64,000 nucleotides of DNA, taken from assembly GCF_010731895.1 (NCBI RefSeq), contig NZ_AP022596.1:2294001-2358000 (forward strand). Reading direction: 5' to 3'. Position 1 is the first letter of the stretch; each line of letters opens with the position of its first letter. Below the pieces are notes generated by a model. That model had not been told where the DNA came from. It was given only the letters and a program-made list of their open reading frames with translations, and made no database searches. This stretch comes from Mycolicibacterium helvum. Lineage in GTDB: Bacteria > Actinomycetota > Actinomycetes > Mycobacteriales > Mycobacteriaceae. Positions 17,314 to 26,103 of this stretch are shown here, piece by piece. A program made the position numbers and the translations under genes.

Positions 17314-18657
17314 TCACTCGTATTCCAGGTCCAACACCGGAGTGGGCCGACGGAATCCGTGAGTGACGACCAATAGCCAGACGAAGCCTATTGCCAGCCA
17401 GATCAATCCGATCGTCAGCGCGGTACCCGACAGGCTGGTCCACAGCCAGGCGGTGAGCAGGAACCCGATCAACGGAGCGATCACGTTGAGTAGGATGTTG
17501 CGTTCCCGCATGTCGACGAAGTAGTGCTTGATCACCGACAGGTTCACCACCGAGAACGCCACCAGCGCACCGAAACTGACGACCGAAGCCAGAATCGTCA
17601 GATCGATCCAGATCGCGAGCAGCGAGATGACGCTGACGGTGAGAATGGCGTACACCGGGGTGCTGTATTTGGCGGACACATGCCCGAAGACCTTGCGCGG
17701 CAGGATGCCGTCGCGACCCATCGCGTACAGGATCCGGGCTACCGAAGCCTGCGAGGTCAACGCCGAACCGAGCGCGCCGGCCACGTAGGCCGCGGTGAAG
17801 AACGTGTTGACGAATGCCCCGCCCGCGGCCAGCATCACGTCGGTCGAACCGGTGTCCACATCGGCGAACTTGTTGGACGGGAACACCAGCTGCGACACAT
17901 AGGACAGCAGGATGAAGATGATCCCCGAGACGATCGTCGCGATCATGATCGCCTGCGGCACCGTGCGTCTGGCGTCGCGAGCCTCCTCGGACAGCGTGGA
18001 GACCGCGTCGAAACCGAGGAACGACAGACACAGGATCGCGGCGCCGGCCAGGACCGGGCTCATGCCGCCTGCGGTGCCGTCACCGGTGAAGGGCGCCAGC
18101 AGGTCGACGGTGCCGTAGCCGGTGGTCTTGGCGATCGCGAGGGCGACGAACACCACGATGAAGATCGCCTGGATGGCGATGATGAGGAAGTTGGCCCGCG
18201 CGACGGACACGATGCCGATGATGTTGAGCACCGTGACGATCGCTATCGACACAACGACGATGACCCAGGCGGGTAGCGCCGGTAGCGCCGCGTTCAGGTA
18301 AAGCCCGATGACCAGATAGTTCAGCATCGGCAGGAACAGGTAGTCCAGCAGCAGCGACCACCCGGCCAGGAAGCCGGCGGGTGCCCCGAAGGTGCGCTGC
18401 GTGTAGGTGTAGGCCGAACCGGCGACCGGAATCGCCGCCGCCATCCGCGCATAGGACAGCGCGGTGAACACCATGGTGATGAGCGTGACGATGTAGGCCA
18501 GCGGCAGCCGGCCGCCCGAGGTTTCGGTGACGATGCCGTAGGTGGTGAATACGGTCAGCGGGACCATGTAGACCAAGCCGAACAAGACCAGCGACGGCAG
18601 GCCCAGCGCTCGTTTCAGGTGCCCCTCGTGGGGACCGGTGATGTATTCCGCGGTCAT
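17314..18657 (-). CDS. APC-superfamily amino acid/amine permease
   Basis: The 447-aa integral membrane protein has about 12 helices. It starts with LKRALGLPSLVLFGLVYMVPLTVFTTYG, the first helix with the substrate-binding break typical of APC transporters. SFLGFDAVSTLSEEARD after helix 6 is a hallmark of the family. It overlaps the upstream amidohydrolase by 4 nt (ATGA), so it belongs to the nitrilase-amidohydrolase-permease operon and probably imports their substrate or exports the product. The exact substrate is unknown. Confidence 0.87.
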   Translation of the reverse strand: MTAEYITGPHEGHLKRALGLPSLVLFGLVYMVPLTVFTTYGIVTETSGGRLPLAYIVTLITMVFTALSYARMAAAIPVAGSAYTYTQRTFGAPAGFLAGWSLLLDYLFLPMLNYLVIGLYLNAALPALPAWVIVVVSIAIVTVLNIIGIVSVARANFLIIAIQAIFIVVFVALAIAKTTGYGTVDLLAPFTGDGTAGGMSPVLAGAAILCLSFLGFDAVSTLSEEARDARRTVPQAIMIATIVSGIIFILLSYVSQLVFPSNKFADVDTGSTDVMLAAGGAFVNTFFTAAYVAGALGSALTSQASVARILYAMGRDGILPRKVFGHVSAKYSTPVYAILTVSVISLLAIWIDLTILASVVSFGALVAFSVVNLSVIKHYFVDMRERNILLNVIAPLIGFLLTAWLWTSLSGTALTIGLIWLAIGFVWLLVVTHGFRRPTPVLDLEYE

Positions 18658-20285
18658 GGTCGTACCTTTCGTTCGTCAGCCCGGTAGGCCTGCGCACCGC
18701 GCAAGTAGGTGGCGCGGATGCCCACGCCCGGCAGATCCAGCGGCGGTGTGTTCCGCGGATCCTGGTCGAGCCACACCAGGTCGGCGCTGGCGCCGGGAGT
18801 GATCGCTCCCCAGGTGTTTTCGGCATAGGCCTGGTAGGCAACGGCACCGGTGTACGACGACAGCGCACGCTCGATCGGCACGATCTCGTGCGGTGTCCAC
18901 CCGCCTTTCGGCTGACCTTCGGCGGTGAGCCGGGACGTCGCCACCGCGATGCCGTCCAGTGGGGCACCCGAGGACACCGGCCAGTCCGATCCGAACGCCA
19001 GTGCGGCACCGGAGCGGTTCAGGGTCTGCATCTGGTATTGCCGATCGGCCCGTTCGGTGCCGAGCCGGGGGATGGTCAGCACGGTCATCAGCGCATCCAT
19101 CTGGGCCCACAGCGGTTGCATGTTAGGGATGACGTCGAGCGCGGCGAACCGTCCGATGTCGGCGTCGTCCACGAGCTGTACGTGGGCGATCACCGGCCTG
19201 CGGTCCCGACTTCCGTTGCGCGCCTGGGCATATTCGATCGCATCGAGGGCTTGGCGGACGGCGGCATCACCAATGGCGTGGATGTGGATCTGCAGTCCGA
19301 GTTCGTCGACCCGGCGGGCCGCCTCGGCCAGTGAGTCACCCTCCCAGTTCTGCATGCCGTGGCTATGCAACCCGGAACAGTAGGGCGCCAGCAGCGCACC
19401 GGTCTCGTTCTCGACGACACCGTCGGCGAAGAACTTCACCGTCTGCGCGGTCAGCAGGGGCGACCCCGCTTCCTCGACAGCGCGTCGCGACGCCGCGAAT
19501 TGTTCGATCTGCGTGTCGAAATGGCGCGGATCGGCGTAGAGCGCCAGGTTGAACCGCATCCGCAGAGCACCCTGGCCGGCCGCGGCCACATAGGTGGCGA
19601 CATCGCCGGGTTCGACCCAGGCGTCCTGCACCCATGTCACACCGCGGGCCAGGAAATAGTCTGCAGCCGTCTCAAGCGCACCGATGCGGTGGCGCTCGTC
19701 ACGTGGCGGCATCACGTTCATTACCAGATCGGTTGCGCCCCACTCCCGCAACGTACCCAGCACGGAACCGTCCGGCCGATGCGGGATTTCACCCAGAACC
19801 GGATCTGGCGTGTCAGGGGTGATGCCGGCCCGCTCGATGGCCGCGGTATTGCACCACAGCGTGTGGTAGTCCCACGCCCGCAGCACAACCGGCCGATCCG
19901 GCACCGCCGCATCCAGCCAGCGGGCGTCGAATAGGCCACCGGGTGCGAGGCTGCCGTCGTAGGAGGCCCCGACGATCCAGTCCTCATCGGGATGGTCTTG
20001 CGCGTAAACCTTGACCGCAGTAACGATTTCGTCGATGGTGCTGCACCCGCGCACCGCGGGGCCGACGGCTTCGAGTCCACCATAGAGCGGATGGGCGTGG
20101 CCGTCGCCGAAAGACGGCATCAGGAATCCGCCCTCGAGATCGATGCGTTCGCACTCGATACCGGCGGCAAGTTCCGTTGCCTGCGCACCCAACGCACGGA
20201 CCACCCCGTCGGTGACCAGCAGAGCATCGGCGTCGCTGCCCGTGCCCGTCCAGATCACACCGCCGGAGAACAGGATCGAGGTCAT
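18654..20285 (-). CDS. YtcJ-like amidohydrolase
   Basis: The 543-aa protein is a metal-dependent amidohydrolase of the YtcJ/LAF3 branch. It has the N-terminal beta domain (SGGVIWTGTG), the metal site FGDGHAHPLYGG, and a long TIM barrel with VKFFADGVVE, HIHAIGDAAV and FGSDWPVSSG, ending in PGASADLVWLDQDP. The family hydrolyses amides and imidates. The start at 20285 (MTSILFSGG) overlaps the nitrilase stop by 4 nt. Sequence upstream in the same frame is a shadow of the nitrilase gene. Confidence 0.88.
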   Translation of the reverse strand: MTSILFSGGVIWTGTGSDADALLVTDGVVRALGAQATELAAGIECERIDLEGGFLMPSFGDGHAHPLYGGLEAVGPAVRGCSTIDEIVTAVKVYAQDHPDEDWIVGASYDGSLAPGGLFDARWLDAAVPDRPVVLRAWDYHTLWCNTAAIERAGITPDTPDPVLGEIPHRPDGSVLGTLREWGATDLVMNVMPPRDERHRIGALETAADYFLARGVTWVQDAWVEPGDVATYVAAAGQGALRMRFNLALYADPRHFDTQIEQFAASRRAVEEAGSPLLTAQTVKFFADGVVENETGALLAPYCSGLHSHGMQNWEGDSLAEAARRVDELGLQIHIHAIGDAAVRQALDAIEYAQARNGSRDRRPVIAHVQLVDDADIGRFAALDVIPNMQPLWAQMDALMTVLTIPRLGTERADRQYQMQTLNRSGAALAFGSDWPVSSGAPLDGIAVATSRLTAEGQPKGGWTPHEIVPIERALSSYTGAVAYQAYAENTWGAITPGASADLVWLDQDPRNTPPLDLPGVGIRATYLRGAQAYRADERKVRP

Positions 20286-21265
20286 TTGACCACAGCCGTG
20301 GCGAGGTGTCCGGCGCCATAGGGCTCGTCGGCAACCACCGGACGAGTCAGCGCGGCATAGGTGTCGGGGCGGCGGGTCAGCAGGAAGGGGAACAGCTCCA
20401 GCCAGTCGCGGCGCTGGTCGAGGTCGAGATCGGTGACCAGCACGGCCTCCTCGTCGCGGGGGGCCTGCACGAGGATGCGGCCGTATGGGTCGGAGATGAA
20501 CGAGGAGCCGTAGAAGGTCACCTTGCCTTCGTCGCCGACCCGGTTGGGCACCACCATGAAAAGCCCGCTGTTGATCCCGTTGGCGACGATGACCTGCTGC
20601 CACAGCGGCCGGGTGTCGAAGTCGGGGAAGACCGGTTCGGACCCGATGGCGGTGGGGTAGACGACGATCTCGGCGCCGGCCAGTGAGTAGTTCCGGGCGA
20701 CCTCGGGAAACCACTCGTCCCAGCAGGTCGGCAAGCCGATGCGAGCGTCGAGACCGTCCGGGGCGTAGACGGGGTAGGGGTCGGCGCCGGGGCCGGGCCG
20801 GAAATAGGTGTCCTCGTAATAGCCCGCCGAGATCGGGATGTGCAGCTTGCGGGTGCGGCCGACGAGTTCGCCGGCGGGGGAGACCAGGATTGCGGTGTTG
20901 TAGCCCAGGCCGTCGTGCGTCTCGGGCGCCTTCTCGTAGAGCGACGCGTGCACGTAGATCCCATGGGCCCGTGCGGCGTTCGCCGCCAGTTCGAAGGTGG
21001 GGCCGTCCGCCAGGTCCTCGGCCAACGCGGCGGGGTTGGCTCCAGCCGGGGTGTCGGCGGGATAGCGCAGCAGGGTGATCTCGGGCAGGAAGACCACCGA
21101 TGCGCCTTCGGCGGCCGCCCTGTCGATGCCGCCGCGCAGGGCGGCCACCAACTCGTCGCGGTCAGGGCGCCACCGGTGCTGAACCAGTCCTACCCGTAGT
21201 GGCGGCCGAAGCGACGGGCCCGAGCGGGAAAGCGGCTCGAGCGCGGGCGCGGTCAGGATCTTCAT
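20282..21265 (-). CDS. Carbon-nitrogen hydrolase (nitrilase superfamily, N-carbamoylputrescine amidase-like)
   Basis: The 327-aa enzyme shows the full Glu-Lys-Cys triad: E in VFLPEITLLRYP, K in RTRKLHIPI, and C in GLPTCWDEWFPE. The closing region FYGSSFISDPYGRILVQAP is typical. The Cys motif with CWDxWFPE resembles N-carbamoylputrescine amidases and beta-ureidopropionases. It is first gene of the operon with the amidohydrolase and permease and is divergent from a TetR regulator across a strong palindrome. Together these suggest uptake and stepwise hydrolysis of a C-N compound. Confidence 0.88.
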   Translation of the reverse strand: MKILTAPALEPLSRSGPSLRPPLRVGLVQHRWRPDRDELVAALRGGIDRAAAEGASVVFLPEITLLRYPADTPAGANPAALAEDLADGPTFELAANAARAHGIYVHASLYEKAPETHDGLGYNTAILVSPAGELVGRTRKLHIPISAGYYEDTYFRPGPGADPYPVYAPDGLDARIGLPTCWDEWFPEVARNYSLAGAEIVVYPTAIGSEPVFPDFDTRPLWQQVIVANGINSGLFMVVPNRVGDEGKVTFYGSSFISDPYGRILVQAPRDEEAVLVTDLDLDQRRDWLELFPFLLTRRPDTYAALTRPVVADEPYGAGHLATAVVK

Positions 21266-21272
21266 CCGGCTC

Positions 21273-21297
21273 CTAAAACGAATCTATTTCGTTTTAG
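21273..21297. promoter_or_regulatory. Palindromic operator CTAAAACGAA-N5-TTCGTTTTAG
   Basis: A perfect 10-bp inverted repeat with a 5-nt spacer lies 8 bp upstream of the nitrilase ATG and 45 bp upstream of the divergent TetR ATG. Its AT-rich arms contrast with the GC-rich flanks. It is the likely TetR operator controlling both directions. Confidence 0.75.
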
Positions 21298-21341
21298 TGT
21301 GAACTGGCTCATACTTCTTCGCAAGAGGGAGAGGGGATGTC

Positions 21342-21947
21342 ATGGGCAGGCCGCCGACGCCGCTGCTGTCCATCGACCGGATCGCGTCCGCCGCGATGGA
21401 GTTGGTCAACGCCACCGGCGGTTTCACCATGCTGGATCTCGCGAAAAAACTGCAGGTCACCCCGTCCTCGCTGTACAACCACGTGACCGGCCGTGACCAG
21501 ATCGTCGAACTGCTGCGCGAGCGGGCGATGTCGGAGGTCCAGTTGCCCGACGACGAGCCCGCCCGCCCGTGGGCCGATGTGGTCGCCGACATCCTGCGCT
21601 CGTACCGGCGCAGCTTCGCCCGGTATCCGCGGCTGATCCCACTGCTGACCGCCTATCCCGTCAACAGCAGCCACGCCATCGGGATGTACAACGTGCTGGC
21701 GATGACGCTGCGCCGGGCCGGATTCGACGCCGCCGACACCTTACGGGCGATCACGTTGATGGACTGCTTTGTGCTGGGGTCAGCGCTGGACCTGGCCGCG
21801 CCCGAGGAGCCCTGGGAGTCCGGCGCGGAGGTGGGACCGGAACTCGCGGCCGCATTGGCGACCGGCGGACCCCAGCCCGGGCGGGCCGACGACGCTTTCG
21901 AGTACGGACTGGCGGTGCTGCTGCGAGGGATGTCGCGGGAAGCCTGA
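21342..21947 (+). CDS. TetR-family transcriptional regulator
   Basis: The 201-aa protein has an N-terminal TetR HTH (residues about 10-55, with FTMLDLAKKLQVTPSSLYNHVTGRDQIVELL). A C-terminal TetR_C domain follows with RPWADVVADILRSYRRSFARYP. It is divergent from the nitrilase operon, and the shared region contains a perfect palindrome; repression of that operon is the natural reading. GAGAGGGG precedes the ATG. Confidence 0.87.
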   Translation: MGRPPTPLLSIDRIASAAMELVNATGGFTMLDLAKKLQVTPSSLYNHVTGRDQIVELLRERAMSEVQLPDDEPARPWADVVADILRSYRRSFARYPRLIPLLTAYPVNSSHAIGMYNVLAMTLRRAGFDAADTLRAITLMDCFVLGSALDLAAPEEPWESGAEVGPELAAALATGGPQPGRADDAFEYGLAVLLRGMSREA

Positions 21948-21956
21948 TCGTGGTCG

Positions 21957-22931
21957 TCAGTCGAGACTGGGTGCCTGCGCCTTTCGCTTGCGCTTGCGCC
22001 GGTAAAGATCGTCGTCGGCGGCTGCCAGCAGGGGCGGGAGATCGTCCGGCCCATCGAGCTTCCCGCACGCAACACCGACAGTGACGCGGACCGTGCCGTT
22101 GGCCAATGTCGAGGCGACTTCGTGGGCGCTCTGCATGTCGTATCCGCTGAGCAATACGACGAACTCGTCGCCGCCGAGTCGTCCGATCACCGCACCGCGG
22201 GGCATGTGCCTCCGCCACTGGCTGGTCAGGTCGACCAGGACCCGGTCACCGGCCGCATGACCCTTGTTGTCATTGATGGCTTTGAAGTCGTCGACGTCCA
22301 GGACGAGCACTGCCAGCGGGCGGTCGCGGCCACCGACCCGCGACAGCAATGAATTGGCCTGCCAGAGCAGACCGGCGCGATTCCAGACCCCGGTCAGGGG
22401 ATCGCGGTCGGCGGCGTCGCGTAAGGCGGCGTGACTGAGCCCGAAAATCCAAATCGCGGAGCCGATGGACAAGACGAACAGCACGGGCCACAGCAGCGGC
22501 GCCGGTTGCGGGGCGAGCAACAACCCCGCCGTAGCCGCGAGACCCACGGCAGCGACGTAGGACCAGGTCACCAGCTGCCCGTGCCAGGTCCGCACAAAGA
22601 TGCCGAGGAACATCAGCGGGATCAGCGACCAAACCTGGGCCGCGAGTACGTGGTGAAAGAACAATGCCGCAACCGGTGCGGCGCTCACGCACACCAGGGC
22701 CGACACGTAACGCCACCCTCGCAGCGGCCGTCGTACGCACAGCAGGACACCGACCGCGCTCAGGCCGGCCGCAACAACCTCCCCGCGGAAGTCGATGTTG
22801 TCGGTATCGCGGAACCACGCGATCATTCCCAGGCAGTAGACACCGGCGAAGAACAAGCAGTAGCTGGTCAGGATTCGACGGCGAAGCAGCAGCGGGGGTT
22901 CTCGCCCAGCGACCGAAGCGGTGTCCGTCAT
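21957..22931 (-). CDS. Membrane-bound diguanylate cyclase (GGDEF)
   Basis: The 324-aa protein has about six N-terminal membrane helices (residues 22-165) and a GGDEF domain. Substrate residues are in DRDPLTGVWNRAG, the metal-binding Asp in LVLDVDDFKAINDNKGHAAGD, and the signature is intact as RLGGDEFVVLL. It should make c-di-GMP from two GTP. An RxxD inhibitory site is not clear. The start at 22931 (MTDTASVAG) shares one base with the stop of the YdeI-like gene, indicating coupling. Longer upstream extension is a shadow. Confidence 0.86.
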   Translation of the reverse strand: MTDTASVAGREPPLLLRRRILTSYCLFFAGVYCLGMIAWFRDTDNIDFRGEVVAAGLSAVGVLLCVRRPLRGWRYVSALVCVSAAPVAALFFHHVLAAQVWSLIPLMFLGIFVRTWHGQLVTWSYVAAVGLAATAGLLLAPQPAPLLWPVLFVLSIGSAIWIFGLSHAALRDAADRDPLTGVWNRAGLLWQANSLLSRVGGRDRPLAVLVLDVDDFKAINDNKGHAAGDRVLVDLTSQWRRHMPRGAVIGRLGGDEFVVLLSGYDMQSAHEVASTLANGTVRVTVGVACGKLDGPDDLPPLLAAADDDLYRRKRKRKAQAPSLD

Positions 22932-23200
22932 CAGGGCTTTCCGGTGCGTTCCCGGTGCTTGCAGCCCGGCCAGCAGCATGGGCGACGCATGCCTTCCTCC
23001 AACTCTTCCTGAGTCCGGCGGATGCGGCGCTCGCGGGTTTTCTCCTGCTTGGCGTCTTCGACCCAGCAGATGAACTCGTTGCGCGCCAGGGGAGTGATGT
23101 CGCACCAGGCCGCCAGCGCGGTGTCGTTGCCGAGCAGCGCGGTGCGCAGGTCAGCCGGCAGGTTGTGCACCACCCCGCCGGGTACCGTCTGCGTACTCAT
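22931..23200 (-). CDS. YdeI/OmpD-associated-like protein
   Basis: The 89-aa protein matches the C-terminal part of the YdeI family: LPADLRTALLGNDTALAAW followed by ITPLARNEFICWVEDAKQEKTRERRI and a basic helix. The family is linked to resistance to some antimicrobial peptides in other bacteria but has no proven mycobacterial role. The tail carries C-C-x3-C-x-H (CCWPGCKH), perhaps a metal site. Its stop overlaps the start of the GGDEF gene. Confidence 0.75.
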   Translation of the reverse strand: MSTQTVPGGVVHNLPADLRTALLGNDTALAAWCDITPLARNEFICWVEDAKQEKTRERRIRRTQEELEEGMRRPCCWPGCKHRERTGKP

Positions 23201-23323
23201 TAGGCCAGGTTAGCGAGTCTTGAGATCCCCTCAGCCCGGTGGCGGCTCATTTTCGGCCGCGACTGATGTTTCGCCTCACCACCAATTTGCTCGGGCTACC
23301 GTGCACCCCGTGCGGGAGCGTCG

Positions 23324-23647
23324 GTGAACGACGAACGGGCTGCTGGGCAGAGCAGCCTGCCGGGCGGGCCGTTCACGCGTTGGTGGCGGCTGCCCGACCA
23401 GTTCGACTGGCTTTCGGGATATCTGCGGGCACGCGGATTGGAGTTGCCTACCAAGTTGTTGATGGCGCTCGTCTCGTCAGCATTCGCACTCATGGGCGTG
23501 GACGTTCTGCACCGCGTCGGTGCTGTGCATCGCCATCGACGCCGTTCCTTCTGCCGTCGCCGAGCGACTGCCGGTTCACCTGTGTGCGGCCAAACGGGCC
23601 GGCAGCAATCAGACGCGGATCTGCCGGCCCGCCCGGCCGGGAGCTGA
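23324..23647 (+). pseudogene. Remnant: N-terminal leader of a membrane signalling protein
   Basis: This frame starts at GTG 23324 with GGAG upstream. Its first 65 residues look like genuine protein: RWWRLPDQFDWLSGYLRARG followed by the start of a hydrophobic helix (TKLLMALVSSAFALMG). After that the frame runs into Arg-rich, non-coding-like sequence. The likely explanation is a broken N-terminal piece of a GGDEF-type protein, sitting just before an intact GGDEF gene. The family assignment is a guess from context. Confidence 0.4.
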
Positions 23648-23676
23648 GCCCACATGCATGGCCTATCTTCAACGCT

Positions 23677-24963
23677 GTGGGGGGTTCGAGCGGACAACGG
23701 CTATCGCTGCGGACACTGATTTTCTGTTGTGTCGGCGTCATAACCCTGGTCTTCGTCGCAACGATGGCAGCCTCGATCGCCGGGCGGATTTCGGTCGCCC
23801 GCAATGTCCAGACCCTTGGTGACTGCCTCATCCCCGTCAGGTCCCAGATCTCTGAGTTGAGTCGCGCCTACGTCGACCAAGAGACGGGTCAGCGGGCGTT
23901 TCTGCTGACCGGCAATGTGGTTGCGCTCGACCTGTTCGAAGTCGGGGCCGCCACTGCCAATCGCCTAGTGCCCCAGCTCCGTCGGGAGCTCGCGGGTATG
24001 CCCGATGCCGATGCACTTTTCACTCTCTTCGAGGACGAGGTGGCCGCGGCCCAGACATGGAAGCGCCAAGCGGCCGACCCTCAGATCGTTGCGCTGCGCA
24101 CCGGACCCATCCCGCGCGCCCAGCTCGATCAGATGGTTCTCGATGGGAAGAATCTGTTCGACAGACTCCGAGAACGGTTCCGTGCCCTCAATGCTCGAAT
24201 CGACACCCTCATCGCCGAACAGATCGAGCACATCCAATCGGTGCTGCGCGCGGCGAACATCAGCCAGTACATTGCGCTGACGATCTTGGTGGCCAGCATC
24301 ATCGCCTGCATCGTGACGGTGCAGCGCATGCTCACCCAGCCGGTGTCCCGGCTGTTACGCACTGTCCGCGCAGTGGCAGACGGCGACTACGACCAACCCA
24401 TCGGCCGGGGCGGTCCCCGCGAAATCGCGGAAATTTCTGCGGCCGTGGACGATATGCGCAACCGGCTCAGAGAACTCGCTCGCTTCGACAGCGTCACCGG
24501 CTTGGTCAACCGTGCCGAGACAATGAGTCGTTTCGATGCCGCACTGGAGAACCCCCATGTGCGAGTGGGCGTTTTGTACTGCGATATCGATCATTTCAAG
24601 CAGATCAACGACACCTGGGGCCATGCGGTCGGTGATGCGGTGCTGTCGACGATCGCCGCCCGCATGCGTGAGTGTGTCCACTTGGATGACACCGTCGGCC
24701 GGATCGGGGGCGACGAGATCCTGATCCTGTTGCCCGGCGCGAGTAGTACCAACGATGTCGTCGACGTCGGCGAACGGATTCGGCGGCTGGCCGCCGAACC
24801 GATCCATCAATTTGGGCTGACACTCCACACGACCCTCAGCATCGGCGCCACCACATCGCGCCTGCCGGGCGAGACTGCTGCCGCGGTCATGGCGCGAGCC
24901 GATTCAGCGATGTACCAGGCCAAGCAGGCGGGTCGGAATGCGGTTGCCAGCATCGATTCGTAG
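23677..24963 (+). CDS. Membrane sensor diguanylate cyclase: CHASE3-like, HAMP, GGDEF
   Basis: The 428-aa protein starts at about GTG 23677. It has a membrane helix (about residues 11-33), an extracytoplasmic helical CHASE3-like sensor (SRAYVDQETGQRAFLLTGN) and a second helix (about residues 200-222). A HAMP linker (RMLTQPVSRLLRTVRAVADGDYDQPI) leads to a GGDEF domain with LYCDIDHFKQINDTWGHAVGD. The signature reads RIGGDEILIL, GGDEI instead of GGDEF, which can still be active in some enzymes. The upstream in-frame extension is Arg/Pro-rich and not credible. It likely senses an external signal and makes c-di-GMP. Confidence 0.82.
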   Translation: MGGSSGQRLSLRTLIFCCVGVITLVFVATMAASIAGRISVARNVQTLGDCLIPVRSQISELSRAYVDQETGQRAFLLTGNVVALDLFEVGAATANRLVPQLRRELAGMPDADALFTLFEDEVAAAQTWKRQAADPQIVALRTGPIPRAQLDQMVLDGKNLFDRLRERFRALNARIDTLIAEQIEHIQSVLRAANISQYIALTILVASIIACIVTVQRMLTQPVSRLLRTVRAVADGDYDQPIGRGGPREIAEISAAVDDMRNRLRELARFDSVTGLVNRAETMSRFDAALENPHVRVGVLYCDIDHFKQINDTWGHAVGDAVLSTIAARMRECVHLDDTVGRIGGDEILILLPGASSTNDVVDVGERIRRLAAEPIHQFGLTLHTTLSIGATTSRLPGETAAAVMARADSAMYQAKQAGRNAVASIDS

Positions 24964-25052
24964 CTGCGTTCTCTGTTAGCTGCCATCGTCGACGGGGCGG
25001 TGCGCCCATCGCCCCAGGACTGCCGGTTGTCGCTCTGGTAGACACGAGTCTC

Positions 25053-25811
25053 ATGCGGAAATGGGTGACCAGAACGTCACTCGGACTGGTGGTGTTGCTC
25101 GTGGCCACGTTCGCCACCTACACGTTGTCCAAGTCGCGGACCGTTCAGCTGGCTGGTGAGCTGATCAGCCGGGTGGACACCACCGAGAAGATGGTTGCAC
25201 TCACCTTTGACGACGGTCCCACCGAGTGGACACCAGCAATCCTCGACATGCTGGCACTCGCCGACATCCCGGCAACCTTCTATCTCAACGGTGCCGATCT
25301 GGACCGGCACCCGGAGCAAGGTGCAGCGATCGCCCGGGCCGGCCACGAGATCGGCAATCACACCTACACCCACCGCCGGATGATGTTTGTCTCGGCCGAA
25401 ACTGTTGCCGAGGAGGTTGAAAGAACTGACGCGGCCATCACGCGAACCGGTTATCGAGGTCCAGTGACTTTCCGCCCGCCCTACGGCAAGAAACTGTGGG
25501 CGCTTCCGCACTATCTCGCCGAACACGGACGCATCTCCGTCACTTGGGATCTGGAACCAGACTCCGCCGGCGCACCGACGACCGACCAGATCGTCGACGA
25601 CACCGTGAACAATGTCCGTCCAGGGTCAATCATCTTGTTGCACGTCATGCAGGAGAGCAGATCGGCCACGCGTCGCGCAGTGCCCCGGATCATCGAGCGG
25701 CTGCATGCCGAAGGCTACCGATTTGTGACCGTCAGCGAACTCCTTGCCCTCAACAGTGCCGATACCGACACAGCCCAGGAGGTTCCGCTTGAAGACAGCG
25801 CCCGGCGGTAA
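25053..25811 (+). CDS. Polysaccharide deacetylase (NodB homology domain)
   Basis: The 252-aa protein has an N-terminal membrane anchor or uncleaved signal (residues 7-27) and a NodB domain. Motif 1 TFDDGPT, motif 2 HTYTHRRM (H-x3-H zinc ligands), motif 3 RPPYGKK and later LLHVM are all present. It should remove N-acetyl groups from a cell-wall glycan outside the membrane, for example peptidoglycan GlcNAc. It stands alone; there is a 292-bp downstream gap without an evident gene. Confidence 0.87.
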   Translation: MRKWVTRTSLGLVVLLVATFATYTLSKSRTVQLAGELISRVDTTEKMVALTFDDGPTEWTPAILDMLALADIPATFYLNGADLDRHPEQGAAIARAGHEIGNHTYTHRRMMFVSAETVAEEVERTDAAITRTGYRGPVTFRPPYGKKLWALPHYLAEHGRISVTWDLEPDSAGAPTTDQIVDDTVNNVRPGSIILLHVMQESRSATRRAVPRIIERLHAEGYRFVTVSELLALNSADTDTAQEVPLEDSARR

Positions 25812-26103
25812 GTCCCCGGTCGGCCAAGCGTCAGCGGTTCATGAAACTGCCGGCTCGGGAGCGGAGCCGCGGGAATTGCTATGGCCGACAAACTGATTGA
25901 TGCTGCGCAACTCCGTCGGCAGGATTGACCGTCTCGCAACTAAATTCGTTGGAAGCATTCGGCCAGGGACGTTAGGTTCATCGGGTTCAAACTCCACCTG
26001 CCCACAAGAGGTGCCAGTGATGCCGGCCCGCGCACCGACAGCCGACTCGGTCGACTGCGCTGCGCAACTGTCATGACGAGATCAAGCCCAAGGAACGCGC
26101 CTC

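Noticed and set aside
17524..18276. 250-codon frame opposite the APC permease
   Set aside because: Arg/Asp/His-rich composition is the antisense image of membrane helices.
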